From Brachionus manjavacas (Eukaryota > Rotifera > Eurotatoria > Ploima > Brachionidae), in the NCBI GenBank assembly GCA_019054805.1, contig JAHQIY010000008.1, positions 2,403,501-2,467,500 of the forward strand: 64,000 nt of DNA. The letters run 5' to 3'. A program made the translations under genes and the position numbers. Shown here in pieces: positions 10,129 to 20,239 of the stretch (within the stretch, counting starts at the first letter, position 1; each line of letters starts with the position of its first letter). Under the pieces are notes generated by a model. That model did not search any database and was not told where the DNA came from. It worked only from the letters and a program-made list of their open reading frames with translations.

Positions 10129-10732
10129 ATATGATACGAAACGAGTTGAAGAAGTCGGACCAAATAGAGCTTGTGCAGAGTGGCTGTTAAAATGTGGTGC
10201 CCAGGTTAAATTTAAGAATTGGGGTTCATATGTGATTGATTTTAACAAAATGCCTCCAGGTAGTTTTGAAGCGTTTAAGATCGAAGAAATAAAGGCCGAA
10301 AATGCATGTATCATGACAAGAGGATTTGAATATTTTAGTCAGTTATATGCTATTATTTAAAAAAAATAATCTATTAGATTGCTTTAGATGGACTAAAAGA
10401 TGTTAAAAAGATCAAATTTATTAATTGTGAGCTGATTGATGATACATCTTTGGCCAAGCTTTCCTACCTAAGAGGTTCCCTTAAAGAACTCCAGCTTGTG
10501 TTCTTACCTTCTGTTACAGACGTCGGAATTAGTTATCTATATCTTTTGGAGTAATTTCATCATTTTTGTTTTATCACAATTTTTTATTTTCAATTTTAGA
10601 AATCTAAATGATTTATACATTAATTATATGCCCCAAGTACAAGACTATGAGTTGGCCAAAAAATTGTTACAAGAGAAATTGCCAAAATGCAATGTTGAGT
10701 TTCTTCAAAAAGCGGACGAAATCAAAACATAA
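10129..10732 (+). CDS. DMAC2L: ATP synthase factor B / DMAC2L-like protein (N-terminal exon not found)
   Basis: Three exons are clear: about 10129-10337, 10388-10550 and 10600-10732. Exon 1 reads YDTKRVEEVGPNRACAEWLL, then KCGAQVKF, and later IKAENACIMTRGFEYF. Across the junction it continues NGLKDVKKIKFINC. This matches mammalian ATP5S/DMAC2L segment by segment (VGPDRAASEWLLRCGA, CIMSIGFDHMEGLQHVEKI). The protein is a small leucine-rich-repeat-like mitochondrial factor tied to the ATP synthase coupling factor B activity. The last exon ends EIKT and is followed by AATAAA at about 10745. The targeting peptide and first exon (about 40 residues in the family) are not visible. A LINE lies just upstream, so the start may be far off or lost. 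Confidence 0.85.
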
Positions 10733-10857
10733 TTTTTTTAATTAAATAAAATATTTTAAATTATTTTAGAAAAAAATTTTAAGTTTGCAATAAATTGTAA
10801 ATCTTTTTTTTTAAAAAGTTTATTTAATAAAAATATTTAAAAATACGCTTCGTTTAG

Positions 10858-11513
10858 ATGAATCATAATGAAAATTTTATGACCCATATAAAAAATGAAT
10901 CAGCGGAAATAATAGAAAAGCATGGTCAAATTTTAAAAGTAAATTTTGAGGAGTACTCGAAAAATGATTTTTCATTATCGTGTGAGCCTGCTTTAATTGA
11001 AATTAATTGTTCAAATGAGAAGATTAATGAGAATATTAACAATTTTTTTAAAATGAAAGAAGACAAAATAAATAAGAATAATTTATTAAATTACTGCGGG
11101 ATACTTGATCCAGGTAAAAAATAATAAACAATATGATTTTCTTGATACTAAAATAAATTTTTATTAAATTTAGTTTCCGACAATGCTGGCTGCGCTAGGT
11201 CTAAATCAATTTATGTTGCAAAATTTGGAAATAGTCATATTAAGAGTAATCAAAATATATTATTAATAAATTTTTTCTCAGTTTTAGAATTTAATTTTAG
11301 AAAGTAAAATTATAAATCCTTACGGTGCATTATCCCAAAAGTATCAACAAGAAATGTTGAATATTCAAAAGAAAAAATTAATCGATTTTACAAAATGTAA
11401 ATTCCTTTTTTATTATTGTAAAAAATATTTCTATAATTTATTGAATATCTATTGAAGCTTATGTAAAACCAATCGATGTCAACCAGCTAAACAAAGACAG
11501 AAACGGATTTTGA
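10858..11513 (+). CDS. MBIP: MBIP-like protein (short form), ATAC complex subunit family
   Basis: Four exons, 10858-11113, 11174-11245, 11301-11396 and 11458-11513, give 159 residues in frame. The ATG at 10858 directly follows TTTAG, so it could also be an acceptor site. The core INENINNFFKMKEDKINKNN then LLNYCGILDP, then GCARSKSIYVAKFGNSHIK and SKIINPYG, aligns with human MBIP (ISAFIERKQAEINENNVREF, SCARTDAIF, KSHVKVSRVVNTYG). MBIP binds the kinase DLK/MAP3K12 and is a subunit of the ATAC histone acetyltransferase complex. The model is about half the human length: the N-terminal part is short and most of the C-terminal coiled coil is absent, ending LNKDRNGF. It lies about 125 bases after DMAC2L on the same strand. 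Homology fairly sure; completeness unsure. Confidence 0.75.
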
Positions 11514-11810
11514 AAAAATTTAATAACTTGAGTTTTTGATTTTTTATTAAATAATAATTTTTAAGAAAAAAACTGAAAATTTCATTATTATCCAGACTCT
11601 TTAAAGTCCACATTAATTAAAGCGCTTGCCGGTCTCGTTGAATCACTGGTCCATTTACAACTTGTTGGCCTTGACACAGAATTCGGCTTAATCTTAAAAA
11701 ATTTATCAAGTTTTATTTTTCTGGATTGTGAATTTTGAAATTAGAAAAACTCAATGAATTTTTTTAAAGACTTTTAAAATTTTATACAATTTACAGAATA
11801 AATTTGCGTT
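11514..11810. other. Spacer between convergent MBIP-like and LRR genes
   Basis: It holds one less AT-rich patch (about 11595-11735) with a 45-codon plus-strand frame lacking a start. I do not recognise it. It could be a decayed exon. Confidence 0.35.
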
Positions 11811-12818
11811 TTAATATAAAAATTTTTGAGTTTTTAATTTTTTTCTAAAATCAAAAATTCCTCTTGTGGTTAATAAGAATCTTACCACACAATCTAAGTG
11901 GTTTTCATCTTCATAATTGTGGTGATGAATGGGTTTAAACAAAATTAAATTTACGCTTTCATTTAGAAATAGTTCCATTTTTTCCTGTTCAAACTCATTA
12001 AACTGCATAAAAATTGTGCTTAATTGCTTCAATTCTTTAAAAATAAATGGGTCGACTGTTTTCAGCTTATTCTCCATTAGATATATTGTTCTTAGACTTG
12101 TGACATTTTTGAACAAATCCGGACTAACAAGTTCCAATAAATTTCTACTTAGATCCAAAATAGTTAAATTTGTCTGGGACTTAAAAGTATTTGCTGACAG
12201 TTCTTTCAATTGATTATGAGAAAGCGAAAATTCAGACAAATTAACTAGAGGACGTAGAGTATTTTCATTAAAAGAAACTAGCTCATTATTACCTAGATAA
12301 AGATTTTTAATTTGTAGATTTTTTTCGAACAAATTTTCTTGAATAGAGCTGATTTTATTTCCTTCTAAAAATAAAACCTCTAGTTCGATCAGTGTATCGA
12401 AAATTCCCTGCGTCAGCTCTCTAATCTGATTATATTTTAAATTTAATACTCTCAGGTTGACCGTATCTTTAAATAAATTGGGTTCTAGATTTTTAATTCG
12501 GTTGTTGCCAAGTTCTAAATGCTTAAGATTGGCCAAACCATTAAACAATTCTGGACCTAAATTTTCTAGTTTATTTGATTCCAAGAACAATTTTTCGATA
12601 TTAACTAGATTCCTGAAAACATTGGGCTCCAAATCAGTGATTCCATTTGAACTCAAATTTAGTTCTTTGATATTCAAAAATATCTCATTGAATAAATCCG
12701 GGATTACTGAGCTTATATTTGATAGAGACAGATTAATCTCGGCCAAATCATTCAACTCTTCATCAGATTTGTTTAATTTTTGTTTAATAAACTCTTTATT
12801 CAGTTCAACTTCACTCAT
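11811..12818 (-). CDS. Intronless leucine-rich-repeat protein
   Basis: 335 residues from the ATG at 12818 (MSEVELNKEFIK); the frame extends upstream only to a TTG. After a 45-residue charged N-terminus there are about ten tandem repeats of 24 residues of the typical type: LxxLxLxxNxIxxLxxxxFxxLxxL, for example LKHLELGNNRIKNLEPNLF and LTILDLSRNLLELVSPDLF. The tail (HHHNYEDENH, then a basic end) is not repeat-like. I see no signal peptide, membrane helix or cysteine caps, so it is probably intracellular, unlike most typical-type LRR proteins. A partner-binding scaffold is inferred; no specific orthologue recognised. Intronless, convergent with the MBIP-like gene. Confidence 0.85.
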   Translation of the reverse strand: MSEVELNKEFIKQKLNKSDEELNDLAEINLSLSNISSVIPDLFNEIFLNIKELNLSSNGITDLEPNVFRNLVNIEKLFLESNKLENLGPELFNGLANLKHLELGNNRIKNLEPNLFKDTVNLRVLNLKYNQIRELTQGIFDTLIELEVLFLEGNKISSIQENLFEKNLQIKNLYLGNNELVSFNENTLRPLVNLSEFSLSHNQLKELSANTFKSQTNLTILDLSRNLLELVSPDLFKNVTSLRTIYLMENKLKTVDPFIFKELKQLSTIFMQFNEFEQEKMELFLNESVNLILFKPIHHHNYEDENHLDCVVRFLLTTRGIFDFRKKLKTQKFLY

Positions 12819-13354
12819 ATTGTTCTTAAAAAAGTTTTTAAATGATTGATTCGTAAAAAAAAAATTACTTTCGATTTTATAAATCTGGTTTCTATGGTTC
12901 AAGATATTGTTTTTTTATTATGTAAGATTTAAGTAAAATTTAAAAAAAGCAAACATTGCTTTTATCCTAGTTTTTTTATTCCTTTTTAGCTGTGAGTGGT
13001 ATCTAGGAACAATGAAAGAAGTTAAAAAAAACATAAAAGAAAATAAAACAAAAATTTAAATTAAATTTTTAAATTAACTCTAAATCTAAAAAATAAGCGA
13101 TGATAAAAAATTGGCTTTAAAAAAATTAATTGTAATACAATTTACGAAATACTCAAAATTATGAAAAAATTATGATTAAAATTAAAATCATTAAATAAAC
13201 TCTTTCAAAAAAAAATTCTGGAGTTTTTTATTTAAGAACAAAAACAGAACATTGTTTGCGGAAATGAGACAGTTCGAAGTTTATGATCAATTTTTGATCC
13301 TCAAAATGATCAAATTAAGTTTTGATTATGAAATTAATTGTTATTTCTAATAAA
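12819..13354. other. Intergenic, nothing recognised
   Basis: AT-rich, no supportable open frame; presumably holds the LRR gene promoter on minus. Confidence 0.4.
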
Positions 13355-13440
13355 TTAGTAGAAGTAGTTTACTGCAACAAGTTTAAACCCTTGTAGAACA
13401 ATACAAGTTATGTTTAGTTAGCTTCTTGAAGCATAATTGA
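13355..13440 (-). mobile_element. 3' tail fragment of the CR1-like LINE
   Basis: Minus-strand sequence ending CTACTTCTACTAATTTATTA resembles the 3' end of the LINE at 7960-9712 (CTACTTCTACTAATTGAG), with related bases upstream on both. Only the tail is present, consistent with extreme 5' truncation. Confidence 0.5.
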
Positions 13441-14030
13441 GTTTTTTTATTTATTTATTTAAATTGAATTAACCTCCTATTAGGAGAAGTAAATGTAAAA
13501 ATTTGAAATTTGAAAAATTAAAGAAAAAGAAAAGATAAAGACTTAAATAGAAAAGAAAAAAAAAAAAATATTAAATACAGATAAAAATACATGTAAAAAA
13601 AAAACATAAATTTTAAACATTTAAAATCAAAATTATTTATTTAATTTTTGAAGAAGAAGAAAATATTTTCTATTATTTTTATTGTTTAAACATAAATTAA
13701 TAATAGAGTCATTTAGTCCATCTTTTAGTTTAAATTGTAATTTAAGATCCCTTTTTAGGACTCCAGAATTATTATATATTTTAATTATGTCAAATTTAAA
13801 AAATTTTTCTAATGTTACTATATCATAATCAAATGTTTTTAATTTAGATCCGATGTCTCTAGATTTTTTAGTTAAATCGTGAAATATATCGTATGAAAGC
13901 TTATTAAATTTCAAGGTTCCTAGAAAAGAGAGTTTAGATTGAATGTAAAGTTCATCAATGTTAAAAATTTGTAAACATTTTAACACGTCTTTCATATGGC
14001 ATCTACCTTTTAATTTTGAGTTTTTTTATA
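13441..14030 (-). mobile_element. LINE fragment, same family as the full-length copy at 48.9-53.4 kb
   Basis: The minus frame 13995-13633 ends with KLKDGLNDSIINLCLNNKN and a final LLLQKLNK. This parallels the end of the full LINE (ELEKDGIIESLRFCLN, final ELLTKSY). A terminal hairpin (13474-13486) and AT-rich AAATAAATAAATAAA tail follow, as in the full copy. It is a 5'-truncated, diverged copy carrying only the ORF2 C-terminus. Confidence 0.7.
13474..13486 (-). promoter_or_regulatory. LINE 3' terminal stem-loop (copy 2)
   Basis: On the LINE sense strand, CTCC-TAATA-GGAG is a 4-bp stem with a 5-base loop, about 10 bases before the A-rich tail. It equals the position of CGCC-TACAA-GGCG in the full-length copy. 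Confidence 0.65.
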
Positions 14031-14559
14031 CTCGCTACTTACGTCTTTCGACGCCATTATTTATAGTCCCCTTGATCCGCGAGTCCTGACACGTTCCCAT
14101 AGAGAGATAATTGCTGTTCTAATGCCAGGTTCCATTTTTTAGATGAATGGTAACAACCATCTAAAAGAATGATTTGACCAAATCGTTTCTCTAGACAAAT
14201 TGTTTTTTTTAATTATTTGAAATTTTATGATATCTTTTTATGAATTTCTAGGGAAACTTTTTAAAATAAATTATGGATTTGGTCAAGCCCTGATGCTGCT
14301 TCACTCTTCAAACTTTTTAAAGCTAAAATCAATTCAGTTGGACCAAAAGGATCATTAAATTCATATATCGTTTGATTATTTCTAAGTCAATAAGCAGCAC
14401 AGGCCTTTTTTATTTAGCTACCCTATTCCTTTGTCCGAAATTGCAGCCACATAATTAGAAATACGACTTCAAGCAGGCAATGAATACCATCTTCCCAAAG
14501 TTGTTTGTTTCTCAAAAACTTTCTGTTGATTTTGATTAAAATTACCAAGTAAATTATTT
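14031..14559. other. Probable repeat-derived DNA, no clear content
   Basis: Lies between two LINE fragments. It includes a somewhat GC-richer part (about 14035-14110) that may be LINE-derived. No frame that I can support. Confidence 0.3.
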
Positions 14560-15010
14560 ATTTTAATTGTTTATCTGTGACAAGCTTAAGCTCTTACAGT
14601 TTAAAAATAAAATAAAAAAAGAATAAAATACAGAAAAAATTATAGAAATGAGTATAATAAAATTAATAAAGAGCATAAAGGGCATAATTCAAGGAACTTC
14701 AATTGAATAAATATATCATTTGAATACTATTATTGTCTTAATAGAAAAATTATTTATCTAATTTTATTTAAATAAAAAGATCTACAATACTTATAAGATC
14801 ATGCATCACGAGGCCTCTAAATAATTTGTCCCTTTTTTATCCTAGTCGATAATAGGCGATAGACGATTTCCTTTTTCAGTACCTTTAAGAGCAACGGCTC
14901 GATCTGAGACAGAGCTTCTCAATTCTGCATCGAGTTGCTCATCTATATCACAATCATTACCTAGTCGATATCGGTGACAATTTTTATGATAAAAAGGGTT
15001 TAAACATTCG
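14560..15010 (-). mobile_element. LINE reverse-transcriptase remnant related to that at 60 kb
   Basis: The segment 14828-14985 is similar along its length to 60098-60250: TTGTCCC, then a cluster around GATCTGA-ACAGA, TGCATCGAGTTG-TCATCTA, and CAAT-ATTACC-AGTCGA. The 60-kb copy reads as an RT palm on minus, so this is the same region of a sister copy, more decayed. An A/T-rich tail with a short palindrome (AGCTTAAGCT, about 14582) may be its 3' end. Confidence 0.55.
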
Positions 15011-15323
15011 TCCCGTACTGAATAGATATCCTAATATTTTTCATAAAAAAAATTGATTCATTTTTTTAAATTTATTAAATACATTTAATTTAAAATAATT
15101 CTTTTTCAAATGCAAAATTCAAAATTAAATACAAGAAAGTATGATTTTTTAATGACTCTTGTAATGGTCCCTTTGGCAACATCAATTTATTCATTAAATG
15201 TACGAAAATTTAATCTTCTCAAAGAATTCAAACGAAAAAAAAGTTCTTATGTTGTAGTTCTAGAAAAAAAAAAGTTATTTGAATTAAAGATTAAAAAAGA
15301 CGATTTTAATAAAAATGGCTTAA

Positions 15324-17480
15324 AAAGGATATGGGGCAATCATAAATAAAAAATCGAAAAATTAAACTTTTATATATTTTCTGGTAGATCTCGACGAGCT
15401 GAATCATAATCTGTTAGAATTATAAAAATCTGACCTTCCAATCAAAAGTTACAGCGCTTCAAAGTTCTAGATTTTTTTAATTACTGTTTTAAGTTAGACA
15501 ACCGTATCTCGGTTAATTTTGAAGCTAATTAGACTTTTTGTATAATAAAATGTTCAGAATTGAGCAAGGAATCCGAAAATGGCAGAAAAAATAACTATAA
15601 ATATATCGTTGATCCATTAGCCCTTCAAAAACTAAAATTTCCACTTTATTTACTTTTGAGGTATAAAGATACCCCATAGCCAAAGGGCCATCGATAAAAT
15701 TTTTTTTTTATTTTTTTGTTCTACTTAGTGACTAAAACATATAAAAAAACAGCTCCTAGAAAATTTTGCTTCCTTGACTAAATATGCATACAAAAAATTT
15801 CAATTTTATTTTTATTTTAAAAATTACAAGTTTAGAAAAATTTAATAACATTTTTTAATAAAAAGGGCGTAGGCATTAGAATATTTTTATTCTTTTATTC
15901 AGTATCAGAAATTTTTTCTTCGTTTTCATTTTGGATTAATGATAAATCATTCTATACGAGATCCTTTTTATCACAATCCAGACAGAAATTATGCAAATTT
16001 TCGCTTTTTTTAGAAACTAACATATCTTTTCTATTTTATCCTATACCTAAATACCAGATGATACTTGTTACATGAGAACATGCACCAAATACCCTTGCAC
16101 CAGCTTTACAATCGCAGTACCATTCTTGAATTGGATCCATTGTTGAAACAGTTGAATATTTTATCCAGGTTTTATGAATAACTTGTGAAGAAAATCTTGA
16201 CTTTATTTTGACCCGGACAAGTTCTTCATTTTCACCATAGAATTCGCATACATAATTAGCATTTTGTTCCAAATGCGAGATGGTATAAGGAACACATTGT
16301 TTAAGCTGGTAAACTCCATAAGTTATCGATTTTATATATGCCTCGGTTAATTTTGGAAATTCAAGCTCCTCAACTTGAACAACTCTGGAACTTTTTCTTC
16401 GTTTGGAATAGTTTTCAACTTGATATTTTAATTTGTTATCTTCATTTGCCTTTGCAACCATTTCTTTGTAAATTTCAGTATTTTCTGAATCTTTTGCTGA
16501 GACAAGTTAAGGTCTAAACTTATTTATTAATGCCCAAATGAATTTAAAATCTTTTTCTATTGTTCCAATATCTCTATTTGATTCTACGTTGTTAAAATAT
16601 TTCCATCTTTTTATGCGACCATTTGCTGATTCAATCACCCATCTTATTTTTGTAATTAATCTTGAGTTATTTGCTTCAATTGCTGAATGTTGAGCTTTCC
16701 CTTTCAATTAGCATGGCATTTTTGTCTGATAATCTTTATTTTCGAAAAATTCCAATGAGTCGCGAAAACCTCGGTCAAAAACAAACAAATCATCGGGCAA
16801 AAACCAGTTTTCTATATTTTCAGTCTTATTGAATATATCTTTTGTAATACTTGAATCATTATTTTTTCCGTTTGAAAGGTATGGATCGATTGCATCAATT
16901 AAATTACCGTCAGTAGCGCAAACATTCATAAATTTTACTAGACATCTTTTTTTATGCTCTGAAAAAGTTTGTTTTTGGAACTTAGAGGATGACGACTTTT
17001 CAATAAATATATAAGTTGCATCCCAAATTGTGATTACATCATTTACATCAGCATTTAAAAATATTTGGGACATTTTAGTGGTATGTTTTGATAAATTTCA
17101 TCTCTTGTTGTTGAATTAAAGCCGAGATATAATGGTGTAAACAATTCTGATACTATATTTCTAATCTGATGAACTGATCTCTTTATTTGGTCAAAAGAAG
17201 CAATTGGTGTAAAAGCCGAAAGCTCTTTTAATGTCACACCAGTACGTAGCTTTGTGAGGTAAAATCCTAGAGCATTAATTAAAGAGATATTTCCTGTTAT
17301 ATTTGCATGAGATATGAAATTATACAATTTCAAAAAGTTTTCTTTTGAAATTCCTGTTAGAATTTGACATCTCTTATCTTCAATAAAAGCATAATCGAGA
17401 CAAAACGATCCTGTGGTAACTTCAGGAACGTTCTAAGTTTAATTTTTCGATTTTTTATTTATGATTGCCCCATATCCTTT
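15324..17480 (-). mobile_element. DNA transposon with 43-bp perfect terminal inverted repeats
   Basis: Bases 15327-15369 are the exact reverse complement of 17435-17477, 43 of 43. The outer ends start GGATATGGGGCAATC. Three further matching bases (AAA/TTT) extend outward on both sides, giving an element of about 2.16 kb. It contains the transposase remnant at 16036-17440 on minus. I cannot decide the target-site duplication from the flanks. The identical ends next to a broken transposase suggest that the copy moved late, perhaps with an enzyme supplied from elsewhere. Confidence 0.9.
16036..17440 (-). pseudogene. DDE_Tnp_4-type transposase with C-terminal SWIM zinc finger, broken
   Basis: Read on minus. 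A helix-turn-helix region comes first (17440-17060; CQILTGISKENFLKLYNF, then LRTGVTLKELSAF). The DDE_Tnp_4 nuclease follows with IWDATYIFIEK (first Asp), FVFDRGFRD (second Asp) and IRWVIESANGRIKRWKYF (Glu). Last is a SWIM zinc finger, WYCDCKAGARVFGACSHV. One frame change lies near 17060-17070 and in-frame stops occur near 16707 and 16506, so this copy is not functional as read. The HTH-DDE_Tnp_4-SWIM order is known from animal transposons related to the IS5/Harbinger-like group. The two Asp and the Glu are all still visible. Confidence 0.85.
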
Positions 17481-18322
17481 GAATTTTGATTTCACGCTTT
17501 ATTTCTCATCCAAATAAAAAATTGAAAATATTTCAAGGAAAATTTGTCTATGTTTGGCTAATCTACAGACATTCTAGTATAATGAGGAGGTAATGACGAC
17601 GGTCCTTTAATCCGACGTTCTGTCTTTAGTACATTCAGATTGCTAATTCTATTAAAAAAGGCCTAACATATAAATCGTTCAAATTATTCAGTTTGTTCAA
17701 TTTGTTCAGTTTGTTCATTTTGATCTTTTAGTATATTTTGCTTATTTGGTCTTTTAAAAATTTCAATAAGAGATAATTATTTTTTAATTTTTATTTATTA
17801 ATTTACAATTTTTCTTTGTTATAAATATTTAACAAAGAATAAATAAAAAAATGAAAATACTTCGAATTCATGTGTTTTTAATAATTTTTTTTTTAAATTT
17901 TGATAATTTTTACAAAAAAAATAAAATAAAAAAGAATAAATGATTAAAACATGATATTCCACTAAATAATCAATCATTTAAAAAAAAACAACACAAGATT
18001 CAGTTTATCGGATTGTATTCAGATCGTCAATACATAAAAATTCCAAGATTTCCAAAGATTTTTCCTCCCTCAGCCGGTTTTGAAATCATGAGACCTTTAA
18101 TAAACTTAAACTAGTAAAAGTCTCGACTAATGAATAATTTTTTTCTCAGCTATGAAATGCTGCCACTAAATTTAAAAATTAATTATTTTAAATTGAACTT
18201 AAAGTTAAGTTTTTTATTTTTGACCTACAAATTCATTTTCATTCATATAAAATATAATATAAAACATAAAGCACATGAAATTTTTTAATATTTTAAATTT
18301 TAATCAGTTAAAATAAATAAAA
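17481..18322. other. Intergenic, nothing recognised
   Basis: Upstream flank of AATF. It includes a short direct repeat of TTCAGTTTGTTCA-like units at about 17685-17720. No supportable gene. Confidence 0.4.
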
Positions 18323-20239
18323 ATGAGTATCAATCTAAGAGATGAATTAAATAAACTGAGCAGTACTGCTCCGGTTTTCAAGGATATTGAGGAATATTCT
18401 GATGAAGGTATAAAAATATTTATTTGAAAAAATTTTGATAATAATTCCATTTTAAAAGAAACCAGTGCTAAAATTGTAGAAAAATCTAAAGATTACGAAG
18501 ACGAACTCGACTTTAAAGCTCAAGACCAAGGAAATAAGCGTATTCGAGCATCAATTGGTGATCTCAGTGAATATGGCTTAAAATATAAAGGAAAACCAAT
18601 TAGTAGGAAAGAAATTAATGCTAGTGATATTGATGAAGATTCTGATTCCGAAAATGATGAAAGAGAACAAGAAGACGATGATAATGAGAACGAAGTAGAT
18701 GAGGAAGATAATGAAGAAGAGGAAGATGATGATGATGATGATGATGATGATGAGGAAGGAATGGAAGAATCTGATAAGGGAAAAAAAGAAATCGACCAAA
18801 AATATCAACATAAAAAATCGAAAAATCAAGAGCCTCTAAAATTGTCAAATTATAATCAAAAGGAAGAGATGGAAAAAGGAAAAGCAGTCAAAAATCAGCT
18901 AAGTCAGCTATTTTTTAGTAAATAAAAAAAAAATTCCAATAAAAAATTTTAAATAGATTTTTGGGATAATTTGGTGGAAGCAAGAGTAAGATTACAAAAT
19001 GTTTTAAATGTAGTTAATCAATTTCCACAATACCATCGATTTGATCAAATTATTGAAAATTTATCCGAAGAATTCAAGCCTAAAAATGAAGCACAATTAA
19101 AACAAAGTAAATTTAATGCATTTTTTTAAAATTCCAATTAATTAAAATCATTTTAAAAGATCAAGAATCTTTAATTAAAGTTATGAATCAATTAATTGAA
19201 CTGCAGCAAAAACTTGTACAACGAAATCCGGAAACAAATTACATAATAAATGATCTAAATTTAGAGAGTCAAAAATCCGAACAAAACGAGTCTCATGGTG
19301 GTTCAGATTTGAAGAGAAAAATGATAAATAGTGAAGGAAGTAGCGAGGAATCGGAAAATGATGAAAACGAAGATGATGAAGAAATATTCAGTGACACTGA
19401 CGAAGAAATGCGCGCAGAGGAAATAAAGCTAGCTAAAAGAGAAAAAAAATTAAAAACCTTTCATTTTAAATCTCTAAGACCAGATCAATTCGAAGATTAT
19501 TTGGAAAAATTTAACAAAAGCTTTTTAAAATACAGAGATTCAACCATTCAAAAATGGTACGATAAAACTCGATTGACCACTGGAAAAAGCTTCGAATCAC
19601 TGGAGAAACCAATTCTGCAACAAATCGAACATGTATTTTTGCTAAATAAATTTAAATTTTTTTAAATTAAATTAAATTTTTTCAAAGATTCTTTTAGATA
19701 AGGAAAGAATTATTAAGCGGACCCAGCTTAAAAGAGGACAATACAAAATATGCGGCAAAGAGGACAAAACTGAAAATGAAACTGATTTAGAATCGTTGAA
19801 AGATCGTCATTTAAAAGACTATGATTCCGAAATTTTTGACGACCAGGACTTTTATAACCAGCTGCTCAGAGAGTTAGTTGAGAGAAAATCGAACAATATA
19901 TCCGATCCTATTGAATTATCAAGAAAATCAATTGAGTTACAAAAATTAAGAGCTAAAAATAAGAAAAAAGTGGACACTAAAGCTAGCAAAGGCAGAAAAA
20001 TCAAATTCGAAATTCACAAACCATTGGTGAATTTCATGGCACCTGTTTACCGTACTTCAATGTCTGAAGAAGCCAGGTATGATTTTATTTTCTAAAAAAA
20101 ATGAAAATTGTTTTTTGTTTATTTTGAATTTTTAAGAAACGAATTATTTCGTTCTTTGTTTGGAGGAAATCAGCGTGAAGAAAAACAAAATTCGAAAAAT
20201 AATGACATAGACATTTCGAAATTATTTAAAGGATTTTAA
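18323..20239 (+). CDS. AATF: AATF/Che-1/Bfr2 (apoptosis-antagonizing transcription factor)
   Basis: Six exons, 18323-18407, 18459-18917, 18957-19106, 19160-19632, 19688-20076 and 20137-20239, give 552 residues in frame with clean GT-AG sites. An acidic N-terminal half contains a long Glu/Asp run. The AATF domain follows (KGKAVKNQLSQL, then FWDNLVEARVRLQ). Then come TIQKWYDKTRL and, across a junction, QQIEH-ILLDKERIIKRTQ. The TRAUB domain is FDDQDFYNQLLRELVERK, KVDTKASKGRKIKF, FMAPVYRTSMSEEAR and LFRSLFGG. These match human AATF block by block. The protein acts in the nucleolus in early 40S ribosomal processing (AATF-NGDN-NOL10 module) and in transcription and checkpoint control. Length is close to the human 560. 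Confidence 0.97.

Noticed and set aside
11595-11735. 45-codon plus-strand frame between MBIP-like and LRR genes
   Set aside because: No start, no supported splice to MBIP in frame, not recognised.
15110-15349. 79-codon plus-strand frame ending in the transposon's left inverted repeat
   Set aside because: Its last codons come from the transposon end, composition is plain AT-rich (Lys/Leu/Phe), and no domain is seen; likely chance.
18578-18848. Minus-strand frames rich in Ile/Phe and in a His run opposite AATF
   Set aside because: Antisense of the AATF acidic repeat; no independent coding signal.
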